A stretch of DNA of 64,000 nucleotides, taken from assembly GCA_011947345.1 (NCBI GenBank), contig JAAVTG010000637.1:214750-278749 (forward strand). The letters are read 5' to 3'. The notes beneath the pieces are model-generated. The model did no database searches. It saw only the letters and a list, made by a program, of their open reading frames with translations, and was not told the DNA's origin. Position numbers and translations under genes: made by a program. The number at the start of each line of letters is the position of its first letter. Position 1 is the stretch's first letter. Positions 10,268 to 20,081 of this stretch are shown here, one piece after another. This stretch comes from Phytophthora quininea. Taxonomy: Eukaryota > Oomycota > Peronosporomycetes > Peronosporales > Peronosporaceae.

Positions 10268-10612
10268 GTTCGTCTACGCTCGGAGTGAGCGTAAAACCCT
10301 TGACGCTTGACGGACTTTGAGGGAGAAATGTCCGCACACCCCAGCGGCTCGGGAGGCGCTGCTACCCATTCGACCGTTCTTCGTGTTGCCGTGCAGTGGT
10401 GTTTGTTGGCTAGATGAAGTCTTACACGGTTTGCTTACCGCCATTTCTTGTTGGACGCCTTCGTGTGCTCTGTTCTGGTGGCCTTCTCACTGGTTTCGAT
10501 GCAATTCACTTTCGTGGTCGTGTCAATGATCAGAGCTTGTATCATTCTGTTTGGTAGTTTTCTTGCTCGTACATGTCGCATGTTTGTTTATGCCCCCTCT
10601 TTGTTGTTATCC
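10268..10612 (+). repeat. Direct partial copy of the 1.75-kb unit with its flank
   Basis: Starting with the last codons of an elastin-like gene (CTACGCTCGGAGTGA), the sequence follows 2878-3130 and then the flank at 4877-4950. It has an 8-base insertion (GATCAGAG). It is thus a second version of the junction at 4640-4950, before the sequence departs near 10612. Confidence 0.85.
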
Positions 10613-10815
10613 TATTGGAAATACCAAGTGTTTCGTCACACGCGAAGGCGACACAAATCGGGCCTGTAGCCAAATAAAAACGCATGTAAATCAACACTGA
10701 CGCAAACTAAGTAAGTGTGAAAAAGCAGCGACGTGGCTGTTAATCGGGATGATAGTGATCACTGTATAGCAGTAGTGTAGTCAGAACGGTAAAAGTGGCA
10801 GAGCAGATACTCCAA

Positions 10816-11871
10816 ATGTACGCACCAGAATTCCGTTGGCGAGCTGTAGTGCTGCATCACGCGTACGGTGTTCCATGCGTCCGCGTCGGTCAGATTTTTG
10901 GCATCAGCTCGCGTACTGTGCTTCGGTGGTACCAGCAGTTCAAGCGTTGTAGTCACGTTATGCCAGGAAAACGACTGAAGAAGACGAGACAGTCACCTCA
11001 TGTGCAGCGGTTCGTTGCAGATTATGTGAAGGTCCACCCTTGCTTCTGCGTGGAGGAATTGCAAGCAGCCATCCGACAACGGTTCGGCGCGGACACGAGC
11101 GGCTTCAGCGCAAGCGCGCTGTTGCGTCTCATCAAGTTCGATTTGGGGTTATCGAGAAAGGTTCTAGAGCGCCGGGCTCGTGAAGCAGTTCCTCACGAAA
11201 TAGAGGTTTTTGTAGCGAAGGTGAAATGCTGGTACAAGTACTCAGAGCAGCTAGTCTTCGTCGACGAGACGTCCAAGAATGGTTTGGACAGCATGCGTCG
11301 ATACGCATGGTCTGCACGTGGTGCTCGCGCTGTTGCTCGGGTGCCGTTCGCTCGTGGAAAGCGTGTTAGTATTCTGGCGGCTTGTGACGTCGGTGGATTT
11401 CTTTCGTGGCAGTGTACTCGCGGCACGTACACGAGAGTTGGGTTCCACCGAGGTTTTGTGAGTAAGGTGGTGCCTCAGCTCAACCCGCGGCCACTTCCAA
11501 GATCCATCGTGATTATTGACAACGCCCGCATTCACATGTGTGCAGAGTTGGAAGCAGCAGTTCATGCGTGCGGAGCTGTATTGCTGTATTTACCACCATA
11601 CTATCTCCAATTCAACCCCATCGAAGTCGTGTTTGGGCTGCTGAAGCGCTGGTTATCGCGCCACGCGAATCTCACCTTCCCTCTCTACCCAGAGTTGGTA
11701 CTTAAGGTCGCGATGTCTGCGTGCGTGAAGAGTGAAGATGTCGGTGTTAGTTTGTTTCGTCACTGCGGATACACTGACGGGGGATTAGACAATGCGATGT
11801 TTTGTCGGGAGCTGGAGATCCACGGTGGCCGCGGAAGAGGAGGAGGTGTTGGGGTGGGCGGGTCGGATTAG
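10816..11871 (+). CDS. IS630/Tc1-mariner-like transposase
   Basis: The 351-residue product starts at the first ATG; a GTG seven codons upstream is also in frame. An N-terminal helix-turn-helix part (VRVGQIFGISSRTVLRWYQQ) is followed by a DDE_3-type catalytic core: Asp in FVDETSKNG, Asp in IIDNARIH and Glu in FNPIEVVFGLLK. The frame is uninterrupted, so the enzyme may be active. The C terminus is Gly-rich. I could not find convincing terminal inverted repeats next to it. It ends 72 bases from a converging broken gene that may belong to the same element. It lies in foreign DNA that interrupts the second FKBP 5' region. Confidence 0.8.
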   Translation: MYAPEFRWRAVVLHHAYGVPCVRVGQIFGISSRTVLRWYQQFKRCSHVMPGKRLKKTRQSPHVQRFVADYVKVHPCFCVEELQAAIRQRFGADTSGFSASALLRLIKFDLGLSRKVLERRAREAVPHEIEVFVAKVKCWYKYSEQLVFVDETSKNGLDSMRRYAWSARGARAVARVPFARGKRVSILAACDVGGFLSWQCTRGTYTRVGFHRGFVSKVVPQLNPRPLPRSIVIIDNARIHMCAELEAAVHACGAVLLYLPPYYLQFNPIEVVFGLLKRWLSRHANLTFPLYPELVLKVAMSACVKSEDVGVSLFRHCGYTDGGLDNAMFCRELEIHGGRGRGGGVGVGGSD

Positions 11872-11943
11872 CCGAGCGTAGCGAGGAAGCAAAAAGTTAG
11901 GCGAGTAGATTGCTTTGAAAGATTCTAAGCTCGCTATCACACC

Positions 11944-12744
11944 TTAGTCGTCCTGGTGGTCAACATCTTCAATATCATTTTCAGGTTCTGGAGGAGGCAC
12001 GAAGGACGGGAAAATACCGCTAGCCATGACGTTGTGGCTTGGTAGGCCAAGCATGCGGCGAAGAACTTGGGCGTCGAACGTCAGCTGCAGCTCCGAGGAC
12101 CCGTTAAGGCAAACAGCAATCGTTTGCTGGACATTCTTATCTCGGTCCACTGGTGAGTGAGCGGCTCCAACAGCGTCAAGGCGCTGCATTTGTCTGAATG
12201 TTGCCGTCTCTGGGACGGTGACAGGTGTTCCTGCGGGTTGGCGAGCTTGAGTCATCTCCCAGTGCGTGCGCGCGATCTCGCCAACTTGGACATCCGTCCT
12301 TTCGTTCAGAAATTCGCCGATATCTTCGGCTGCTTGTTGAATTCGGTTGCGTGTTGCGCGGCGCCGTGTTGCATCTCCAGCTTGATTTTCCTTTACCGCA
12401 AACGCAAACAGCTCTAGACATAGCGGTCCGTTATCTTTTCGGCGGCGCTGGTAGTTGGTCGTCACTGTAGTCACCACAGTGCGCCAGTTTACGGCGGTAA
12501 GAATCACTCAGTCTTGTTGTGTTGCACCCTGACTTGGCTTAGCATAGAGGTTAGTATCAGGACGAAGCGTTCTAGTGTCGTAAGCAGCGAGTGCTGCTTC
12601 TATCCGCTCCTCTGCATTTGCATAGAGCGATTCGTAGCTGGCTTCGGAGTCAAATTGAAACTCAGCATTCTCAGCACGGAAATTAGTTCGGCTCGTCCTG
12701 GTGATAGAACCGATTTTAACTGAGACTCGCGCTAGTACTTGCAT
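11944..12744 (-). pseudogene. Unidentified transposon-associated protein with an in-frame stop
   Basis: One continuous frame from the ATG at 12744 to 11944 is interrupted only by a TGA at 12508-12510. That codon could be a former TGG, since the next residues read VILTAVNWRTVV. The product would be about 266 residues: a soluble N-terminal part with AEERIEAALAAYDTRTLRPDTN, a basic middle (NYQRRRKDN, ATRRRATRNRIQQAA) and an acidic end (PEPENDIEDVDHQDD). I do not recognise the family. The position between a transposase and a transposon remnant suggests an accessory transposon protein. Confidence 0.5.
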
Positions 12745-12868
12745 TGCGCTGATCCTGGTAGTTTTTATGTGCGTGGTGCCTCGGAATGCCGAGTTTCACG
12801 CTGACATTGCGACCTATTTAGAGACCAAAACCGGCGCATTTTGGAAAAAGCTACAGATCTGATTGGTC

Positions 12869-13627
12869 TTTAACAAGGATTGCCTGACTCAACCAGACCA
12901 TTTTTCGTAGTGGGTCGAAAACTAATTTTACCAAAAAGATATGAGGCGTCGTTAAACTGTGTCAATTCATTATGTCATGGTATAAAAACATAGTGGGCTA
13001 GGTTGTACCGCGGAAATAGCGTCCATTCACCTTCTATTACATGATATGTAGGAGGTGGCAAGTTCAGAGTTTTGAAAAATTGTCGGTATGTCTCTAAGTG
13101 TTTCGTTAAAATGATGGCACCTTAGCCAAAACTAGTTATACACATCCAATCACAGGGCTTTCGATATTGCCTAAACTTTTGCGTTAAGGTGTGTATTCAC
13201 GTGCAGCGCCCTAGATGCCCCGATAAAAACAGCTTCCTGAAGAAAAACTCAAAATGACCAACTATGCTATCGTTTTAGACATGTTGTATCTTCAGGAACT
13301 ATTATTATTTTACTTAGACAACTAGATATGGCATAGGTAGCCCAAGAACAAAGACGCCATGTGAAAATAATTCCAATCGAACGAAATTTTTATTTTGCCT
13401 ATAGAAAAGTCGAAGCCATTTTGCTCAGAATGCCATGTTTGACCTACGATAATTCAATAACCAAAACAGATCCGATCATGCCACTACCCCCACTTCTCTT
13501 AGGAAAACGTAAATTTAATGGCATAAAAATATTGGGGGCTAATTTACAAAACTGGAGATTTTAGTTATCAGACTACCCCGAAAAATGCCGTTTTTCGGTC
13601 TGGTTGAGTCAGACAATCCTTGTTAAA
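12869..13627. mobile_element. AT-rich non-autonomous element with 31-bp inverted ends
   Basis: The left end TTTAACAAGGATTGCCTGAC (continuing to 12899) is mirrored at 13597-13627 with one mismatch over 31 bases. Further similarity (ATTTTTCG) lies inside. The interior of about 700 bases is AT-rich with no credible coding sequence, typical of a MITE-like deletion derivative. TTAA occurs at both outer edges (T-TTAA-CAAGG and CCTTG-TTAA-AA). It may be a piggyBac-type target duplication or simply part of the inverted ends. Confidence 0.75.
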
Positions 13628-14105
13628 ATGAGTTTAAATAATAGTACGTAACTATAATTTAGGGTACGACAGAAACAAATTACAGCGTCCTTCTCTTAAT
13701 TAAGTTCCAAAAGGGCTGATTTACTATCTGATTAGACATTCCGAGTGCTTTTCACAATAGACTTCTTCTCGCTATACCGGCATCCTTGGTTCTTTACTGA
13801 CGGTCGCTTTTAACTGACAATGGATTCTAGCCAATCAAAGCATTGTATTGCGATCCTCCACTTTTAACTGACAACACAAAAACTAGGCCCGAATGCGACA
13901 TATCCCAATCGTCGAGATGCTGGCCACGAGCAGACGGGCCGGCATCGCGGCAGCCGAGAAGCTAGCACTGGGCGGTTCCTGAAAACTCATCTTGAGTGTA
14001 TCAAATGCAGGGCAAAACCAGGCAGTGATTTTGGTTGTACCAGATTTTCTGCGTCCTGAAAACACAATTTGTGCAGATCAAATCTCTCGCGGCGCTGTCG
14101 CATCA

Positions 14106-15272
14106 ATGACATCCACGGCTATCGTCCTCCTCCTCGCTGAGGCTCAACGCCGACGGGCTTCACTCCGTAGACAAGATTCTCGCTCGAGATTGAGTAGACG
14201 TCAACGCCACCGCCGCGACCATCGAGTCGTCCGGGCAGCACTTCAGTGGCCTAGCATGTCTGGCTTTGCTACTCTCTACGGTTCTGGAGACGACCAGTCG
14301 CTCATCACTTTAACTGGCTTGGACCACAGGACGTTCCGCTACCTGCTTGGCTACTTCGAGCAGCAGTACACAGCGTATACTTCCAAGGCCATCAGGTTGT
14401 GCTATTCGTCGAGTTCGTGATCATACCCGTGGACTTCCGCGCCTATTAGGTGCTAGACAGTGTCTGGCCCTTGTATTAGCGTGGGCTCGTACCCGTGGAG
14501 GAGAATTTTCGCTGTGCGTCATTTTTGGGGTTACTGCAAGCATGTGCTCGCTGTTTTTCGCTTTGGGCGCAGAATTCTCGTTCGAATTCTCTCTCAAAAT
14601 GTCAATGCTGTTGTTAAAATGCCAGACTGCACGGCGATACGAGGCTATCAACGTGCGATTCATCGCCGGCATCCCTGCCTTCATGACGTATTTGCCGTTG
14701 CGGATGGACTAAAGCTTTGCCTTCAGCAGAGCGGGAACTGCATCATACAGATTTTTTCTACAATGGATGGAAGCACGACCACTACGTTGGCAATGTGCTC
14801 GTGTTTGCCCCTGATGGGACTATTGTAGCAGTGCACTGAATGCTCCTGGATCACTGCACGACTCGCAAATTGCAGAATGGGGTGGGGTCTACCAGAGATT
14901 AAAAGCTGCCTACGAGTTATATGGCGCTCGATTTGTGGTGGACTCAGCGTTTGCGGCCGGAGATTACACCTTCCTAATCAAGTCTAGCCAAGATTATTTG
15001 GGTGCTGCATCAACTGCTTCGGATGTGAATGTGCTTCGCCAGGCAACGTCAGCACGATAGGCAGCCGAATGGGGATGCGAGCTTTTCAGAGCTCTTTCCC
15101 GAGGCTTAAGGATCGCCTGGAATATGAGGAACGAGGTGAACGACGACTAATTCTCGACACGTGTGTGCTACTCTTCAACCTCCGAGCAAGACTAGTTGGT
15201 ATTAACCAGGTACTCTCCGTCTACGTGCCTAGTTTAGAGCGGGACGCACTAAGCACAAACATTGCTCGCTAG
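14106..15272 (+). pseudogene. Harbinger DDE_4 transposase, broken
   Basis: Coding similarity passes through all three frames. The N terminus contains LDHRTFRYLLGYFEQQYTAY. The middle has a DDE_4-like core (VFAVADGLKLCLQQSG, NGWKHDHYVGNVLVFAPDG and VDSAFAAGDYTFLIK). The end contains EWGMRAFQSSFPRLKDRL and LLFNLRARLVGINQVLSVYV. There are several frame changes and stops, at least near 14390, 14740, 14840, 14900 and 15060. The order and spacing fit the family. The copy cannot make a functional enzyme as it stands. Confidence 0.75.
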
Positions 15273-16087
15273 TTAATTGTTCTCCTTATTGGACTGGGTT
15301 GCCTTAGCAATGCCCACAAATGCTGTTGCAATTAAGTCAAATAGACGGTTACTACTCTCTCGATCATCAGCCCGGTCTTCTTCACGCCAACGCTGCTGCT
15401 GACGATCGACCTCTCTTTGACGTTGCTTCTGCACAAGCATCAGACGTGCCGACGAAAGTATATCATCGCCATTGCTGTCGTGAGGCTCATGGACTAGTCG
15501 AGGGGTCACCAGCGGACGCGCTACAGCAGCAACAGGAGCTGCATCTGCGTCATTTTCAGAGCCTGTTCTAGCTGTTCGCCACTTATAGTCGATGCGGGGG
15601 CTTCAGTAAAAGCAGAACGGGGAGCTGCAGGTTGGGCTGGAGTGGCAGACACTCCTTCAGGAGCTGGAGTTGCAATTACGGGTGCTGTTGCCTGAGTCAT
15701 CGATTCCGGTGCAACAGCACTGGTTGATGGGCTTGTGAAGTCTACAGCAGCAGATCGTGGTGGGTGCGGCGGTGAATTCGAGGAGACCGGTGTCAACTGC
15801 GTGAGAGGCATATCAAAGCTGCTCATTATCGATGCGCTTTGGTCTTGAATCTGGACGGCGTTTATCATAGAAGTCGTCGACACCTGCGGAGCTGGCGTAA
15901 GTTGTGTAAGAGGCAAGCTGTCTCTCATCGACAAGTGCTGCTCTGAATGTACCATCTTCCTCCTTGGAGCTCCCGTGCTGATTTCGAACTGAGAGCTCGT
16001 ATCTTTGACGAATAGTACGCTGTACCAATCTGTCAGGGGTGGCAACCACCCCTGACAGATTTCTCTTCTCGAGCCAATTTGGTACAC
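15273..16087 (-). pseudogene. Harbinger second protein (Myb/SANT-like partner), broken
   Basis: Two adjacent minus-strand frames (16087-15521 and 15509-15273) make one protein. A Ser/Thr/Pro-rich middle (PLTQLTPVSSNSPPHPPRS) leads to a charged coiled-coil tail (MLVQKQRQREVDRQQQRWRE) and an end at NKENN. Long charged C-terminal helices after a Pro-rich linker are usual for the DNA-binding partner encoded by Harbinger elements. The Myb-like N-terminal domain is not evident and may be lost. The frame changes near 15515. The assignment rests largely on context. Confidence 0.55.
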
Positions 16088-16383
16088 GAAAGCAGCTGCC
16101 CTCGGTTGTTTTATGCATGGTTTAGTACGATCAAAATGCGATTTGGGTTTTCAGGAACCGCCCAGTGCTAGACGCTTGGGAACAGAGTGGCAACATTGGC
16201 GCTGTTATACAGGCGTTCTACAGCGAGCTAAATGAGCACGCGAGGGGGCAGCGGCGTAAGCTGATCTATCAGTGGCGTCAAAAGCGGAAGGAGATCGAGC
16301 TGGCGTGTCAGACGGCAAATGTGACGGGGCGTCACACAGCACTTCTCGCAGTGGAAAGTGCTAAGGAGTATACAAACTCCTAG

Positions 16384-16640
16384 TGAACGTGAGTTCACAG
16401 GGACTAACTAGCGATAGCGTAAATCTAAGACTGAATGTATTAATAGAGCTCGCACAGTTTGGCCTGCAATACAAACTGTAAGATATCTATACTACAACCT
16501 ACTTCACGTTGATTGGGTGGCTTGGAGCCACCCACCACGTGTCACGTGGTGTGCACCACACAGTGTACCCAACTCGGGCAAGTGACAAGTTACATGGCGA
16601 GTGACTTGTCACTTGCCCGAGTCGAGCCGAAAAGAAAGCT
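16384..16640. repeat. Hairpin-dense insertion in the pogo gene
   Basis: About 250 bases between two coding pieces of the pogo gene hold a row of inverted repeats: GGGTGGC/GCCACCC, the near-palindrome ACCACGTG-T-CACGTGGT, GTGGTG/CACCAC, and 18-bp perfect arms starting ACTCGGGCAAGTGAC around a 15-base loop (16571-16621). No coding sequence is seen. It may be a small foldback element or a solo terminal repeat; the borders are uncertain. Confidence 0.6.
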
Positions 16641-17340
16641 CATCAGAGCGGCAAAGGTACTGTCCTGCCCACTGAAGCTGAACACGAGCTGGTTGTGTGG
16701 ATCAATGAGCTGCGGGGGAGGGCGTACCTATCTCCTCTGTCATGCTTCACTTACAGGCCTTAGAAGTTGCTGCAGCATATGACTTGCCCGATTTTCAAGC
16801 CTCGTGGTCGTGGATGACGCGGTTTAAAAAGCGCAAGAAGCTATCGATGCGTGCTAGAACTAGACAAGGCCAAACCAGCCCTGTAGATCTCGATAACATT
16901 TGCTGCAAATTTCAGCAAAAAGTTTCGCAAGCGATGCAAGACCTTGGTATTTCAACCGCCAACAACGCCGACCAAACTGATACTAATTTTTCTATTGCAC
17001 TATGAAAATAACCGACTTACTAATAATTTTGTTGCTATTTAATATGAAAATAGCTGTTCTCTTCGAGTACCTCCCAGCGCGAACGATTTCTAAGAAGGGA
17101 GCAAAGACAGTTTGGGTGCGCTGCGGAGGCAAGAGCAAAGAGCGAGCAACCGTTATGCTTCTTGCGGACTCTAACGGTAAAAGATGGCTCCATTTGTTGT
17201 CTTTAAGACTGGTCCTTCAAGACACCAGGACACCCGAGAGCAGAACACTCGCTTTCGCCATGGTTTTGGCGTTTTCCTCTGGAAAAGATCAACAAGATCC
17301 AGACAGACACTTCTCTTCAAGTGTATGGCAACACGAAAGG

Positions 17341-20081
17341 TATGTTTCTCTATATTTTTTGTTTATGAATACCAACGAGGGGTATACTTCTACCTAGGCT
17401 GGTGGGATAGCTATTTATATTGTAGCGAGAATTTGTCTGCTTTTGTTCTGCTCGTACTTAATTGAGTGGACTTTGACGGTCGACGACTTTTGAAGATCAA
17501 ACAGAAGAAGCGCCGCCCATGGCTTGTAGCGGTGCTGTTCACGGCGACCTGGTACCCGGCTCCGACGGTGAGCAGCAAGATGATGGCGAAAGAATGACGA
17601 CAGCGGCGACGAAGTACCCTGCAACGACGGTGACCACGTTGGCGACGACCTTGATGATCAAGTGCACGAAGTGAAAAACAATGTTATCGCAGCAAAGACA
17701 GTGGACATGTACTGGCGAGGAATCAGCCGCTACTTGTCGTGGCTGTATCAAAACAAACGAAATGTGCTTAGCGATGTATTTCTTGCTTTGGTGCCAACTA
17801 GTAACCTGCAAAACGACGGAAACGTGGTGTCCCTGTCAAGCGACAGCATTTATCGTATCATCACTGGCAACCCATTGCTACCGCCCATTACATACGATTT
17901 GCATCGTGCTGAGGACTTTGAACAATTTCTCGTGTCGTTGAGAAACCAGAAAGGTGGAAAACCTGGAATGTCAGTGTACGATTCTTTGCGATCAAGTCTA
18001 TTTCACTTATATCGTGGCTATGGACGCACAATGCCCGAAGATTTTGCTGCTGACTTAACACTGTTCTTCAAAGGCTTGAAACGCACCGTAGCTCGTCGAA
18101 GTCACGCATCTAGTCAGAAACTTACCGAAGGAAAGGAGCCGTTGTCATTTTCCGTGTTGAGATTGTTGTGCTTGGCAATGATGAAGCATCATACCGACGA
18201 GTATACATTCGCTCATACTTTTCTACTTATTAGCTGGAATTTAATGTGTCGAGCTGGCAGTACTGTTGGAATTCACGCTGGCCACATGAGGTGGGATGGT
18301 GACGCTATTGCTATTGTATTTGGTCACATGAAAAATGGTCAGGAAGGGACGCGACCTCGAGACGCTCGGCATGTATATGCCAATCCGTTCATGCCGGAAA
18401 TTTGCCCTGTGCTGTCGCTAGCAGTGTACGCAGCAGTATGTGGTTTGTCAAACTCGTTGCTGTTCCCTGGTCAAAACCAATACAATCGATTTTCCAAGAT
18501 ATTAAAGCGTATCATGATTGAACGAGACGTGAAAGTTTTGCTAGATAGTGAAGGCTTAAGGCTTGACGAGATTGGGACCCATTCAGCTCGCAAAGGTTCT
18601 GCTACATACGTTTCCTCATGCTCAAACGGCGGTCCATCCGCTGCTGCGATTTGTATCCGAGCGGGATGGACGCTTCCTGGAGTACAAAATACATATATTC
18701 GCTACGAAGCCGCTGGAGATAGAATTGTGGGTCGGTATGCAGCGGGCTTACCATTTGGGCAAGCCGGCTTTGCTAATTTACCTCCTTTTTCGAGGATTGC
18801 GACGATGAAATACGTCGAGGTATTGAATTGTGTTTTCCAAAGATGCCGAGTCATTTGATTCCTGCCGGGAGTTTTTCTTGCATCGCTGGTGTATCATCAC
18901 AATTTTCTTACTGCAACACTTCCTGGCAAGCACTCACTGTATCAAAATGCATTGTTCGGAAACACGAGACTTGTAAATCGGTTGAAAGCCCGGGTAAAAT
19001 GTCGAATTGCTACACCGACCGATCGGATTAGACCCACGGGTGTTCCTCCACATGTACATTTGTTGGTGGCGCTGCAGCATCAAGCTGATCAATTAGAAAA
19101 ATTGACGCTTTCAGTGAATGCGCTGGCCCCAACTGTCGTTGCCTTGATGCAAACAGAACTGGCGGTTTATCACGGCTCAATTTCGCCTGCAAAGCTGGAT
19201 GCTAGTATATCCCGCACACTTCGTAACACTGGGATCACCGCGCTAATACAGCACGTTCAAGGAGTCTCGTTGCCGCAAGAACATGTCAATCACCAGGAAC
19301 AACAACAACCCGACCACTCCAATGATCGGCAAAATGCTGATCCTAATGCGTCCTTAGTCACGAGTCTGAATCTGAACAATTCGCGTCTTACTCGCGTGCC
19401 AGCCGACTTCGAGATCCCAAGCATGACCTTGGAGTGCGCTTGGGAGCACTGGTGCTGCGGAGACCCGAATCAACGCTTTGGTCCGTACCGATTTTTACAA
19501 TGGCAAGATCTATCTAACAGCAAAAAGCGCAAGCGATTGTCCCATTATCGCTGCATGACGATGGAAATCCAATGCAAAATCGCGAAGACTAGCTGGATCG
19601 AGCGGCCTACCATCACCGAGGCTCGCAATATGCTGATGATAGCCCTGCTTCAACTTCCTATCAGTGCTGTTACGGCCAAACATCGAGAGCGCCGCACGAG
19701 TCTGCTCAAATGGTCTACAGCCCTGCAAGAAATACGACGCAATCGTCGCCAAACAAGCGTTAGTGTAGGTGTAGCTAGCGGCATGCCACGCCTGCAAACA
19801 GTTGCTAATCATTGAGTGCTTTGATTTACCTCCTACCTTCGTCTTCTTGTCAGCAACACTCGTCGTGGACTACAACACGCTAACAAGTATGGTGTTGACT
19901 TGTGTAGGTAGCGGTAGTTTTGTCTGCGTCAGACGCAGACAAATTCACAAAGAGGCCGGGCAGTCGCCGGGAATAGCAGCAGTTGTATCGGAAAGCCACC
20001 AGCCGACTTGTGATTTTGTCTGCGCCAAACGCAGAAGATAACGCAGAAGTTTTGATACAAAAGCCGACTGCGGCGCATACA
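17341..20081 (+). mobile_element. Crypton (tyrosine-recombinase transposon) inserted in the pogo gene
   Basis: The pogo reading frame breaks off at VYGNTKG near 17340 and resumes at SRELSIQFLRF near 20082. The 2.7 kb between encodes a tyrosine recombinase and has no terminal inverted repeats, as expected for Cryptons. TAT occurs at both junctions, compatible with the short shared core used by these recombinases. GAATTTGTCTGC (17429-17440) is mirrored at 19935-19946 inside a 12-bp-arm palindrome (19919-19943), a possible recombinase site. Confidence 0.75.
17662..19815 (+). pseudogene. Crypton tyrosine recombinase, two short frame breaks
   Basis: A catalytic domain with the tyrosine-recombinase residues is visible: Arg in SWNLMCRAGSTVG, the His-x-x-Arg box in IGTHSARKGSATY, and the nucleophile Tyr in NTYIRYEAAGD. 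Upstream are SAM-like core-binding helices (YWRGISRYLSWLYQNKR). Downstream is a long C-terminal region (IRPTGVPPHVHLLVALQHQ, RVPADFEIPSM, EARNMLMIALLQ) also present in the second Crypton. The frame changes at a T5 run near 18790 (one T missing) and at another T5 run near 18873. The frame opens at a GTG at 17662; the first ATG is at 17707, and acidic coding sequence seems to continue upstream, so the N terminus is unresolved. Confidence 0.8.

Larger units (their letters stand above)
13966..16167. mobile_element. PIF/Harbinger-like element inserted in the pogo gene
   Basis: Perfect 21-bp inverted ends (CACTGGGCGGTTCCTGAAAA and one base more) lie at 13966-13986 and 16147-16167. They are flanked by CTAG on both sides (13962-13965, 16168-16171). 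The 2.2-kb element has the two-gene layout of this superfamily, a DDE_4 transposase and a second protein, arranged tail-to-tail. Harbinger elements usually duplicate 3 bases, so the palindromic CTAG could be a 4-base duplication or partly belong to the ends. Confidence 0.88.

Noticed and set aside
10613..10815. Terminal inverted repeats of the IS630-like element
   Set aside because: Short complementary words exist before and after the gene, but none is longer than expected by chance.
12508..12510. Selenocysteine reading of the in-frame TGA
   Set aside because: No selenoprotein family is recognised and the surrounding sequence suggests a former Trp codon.
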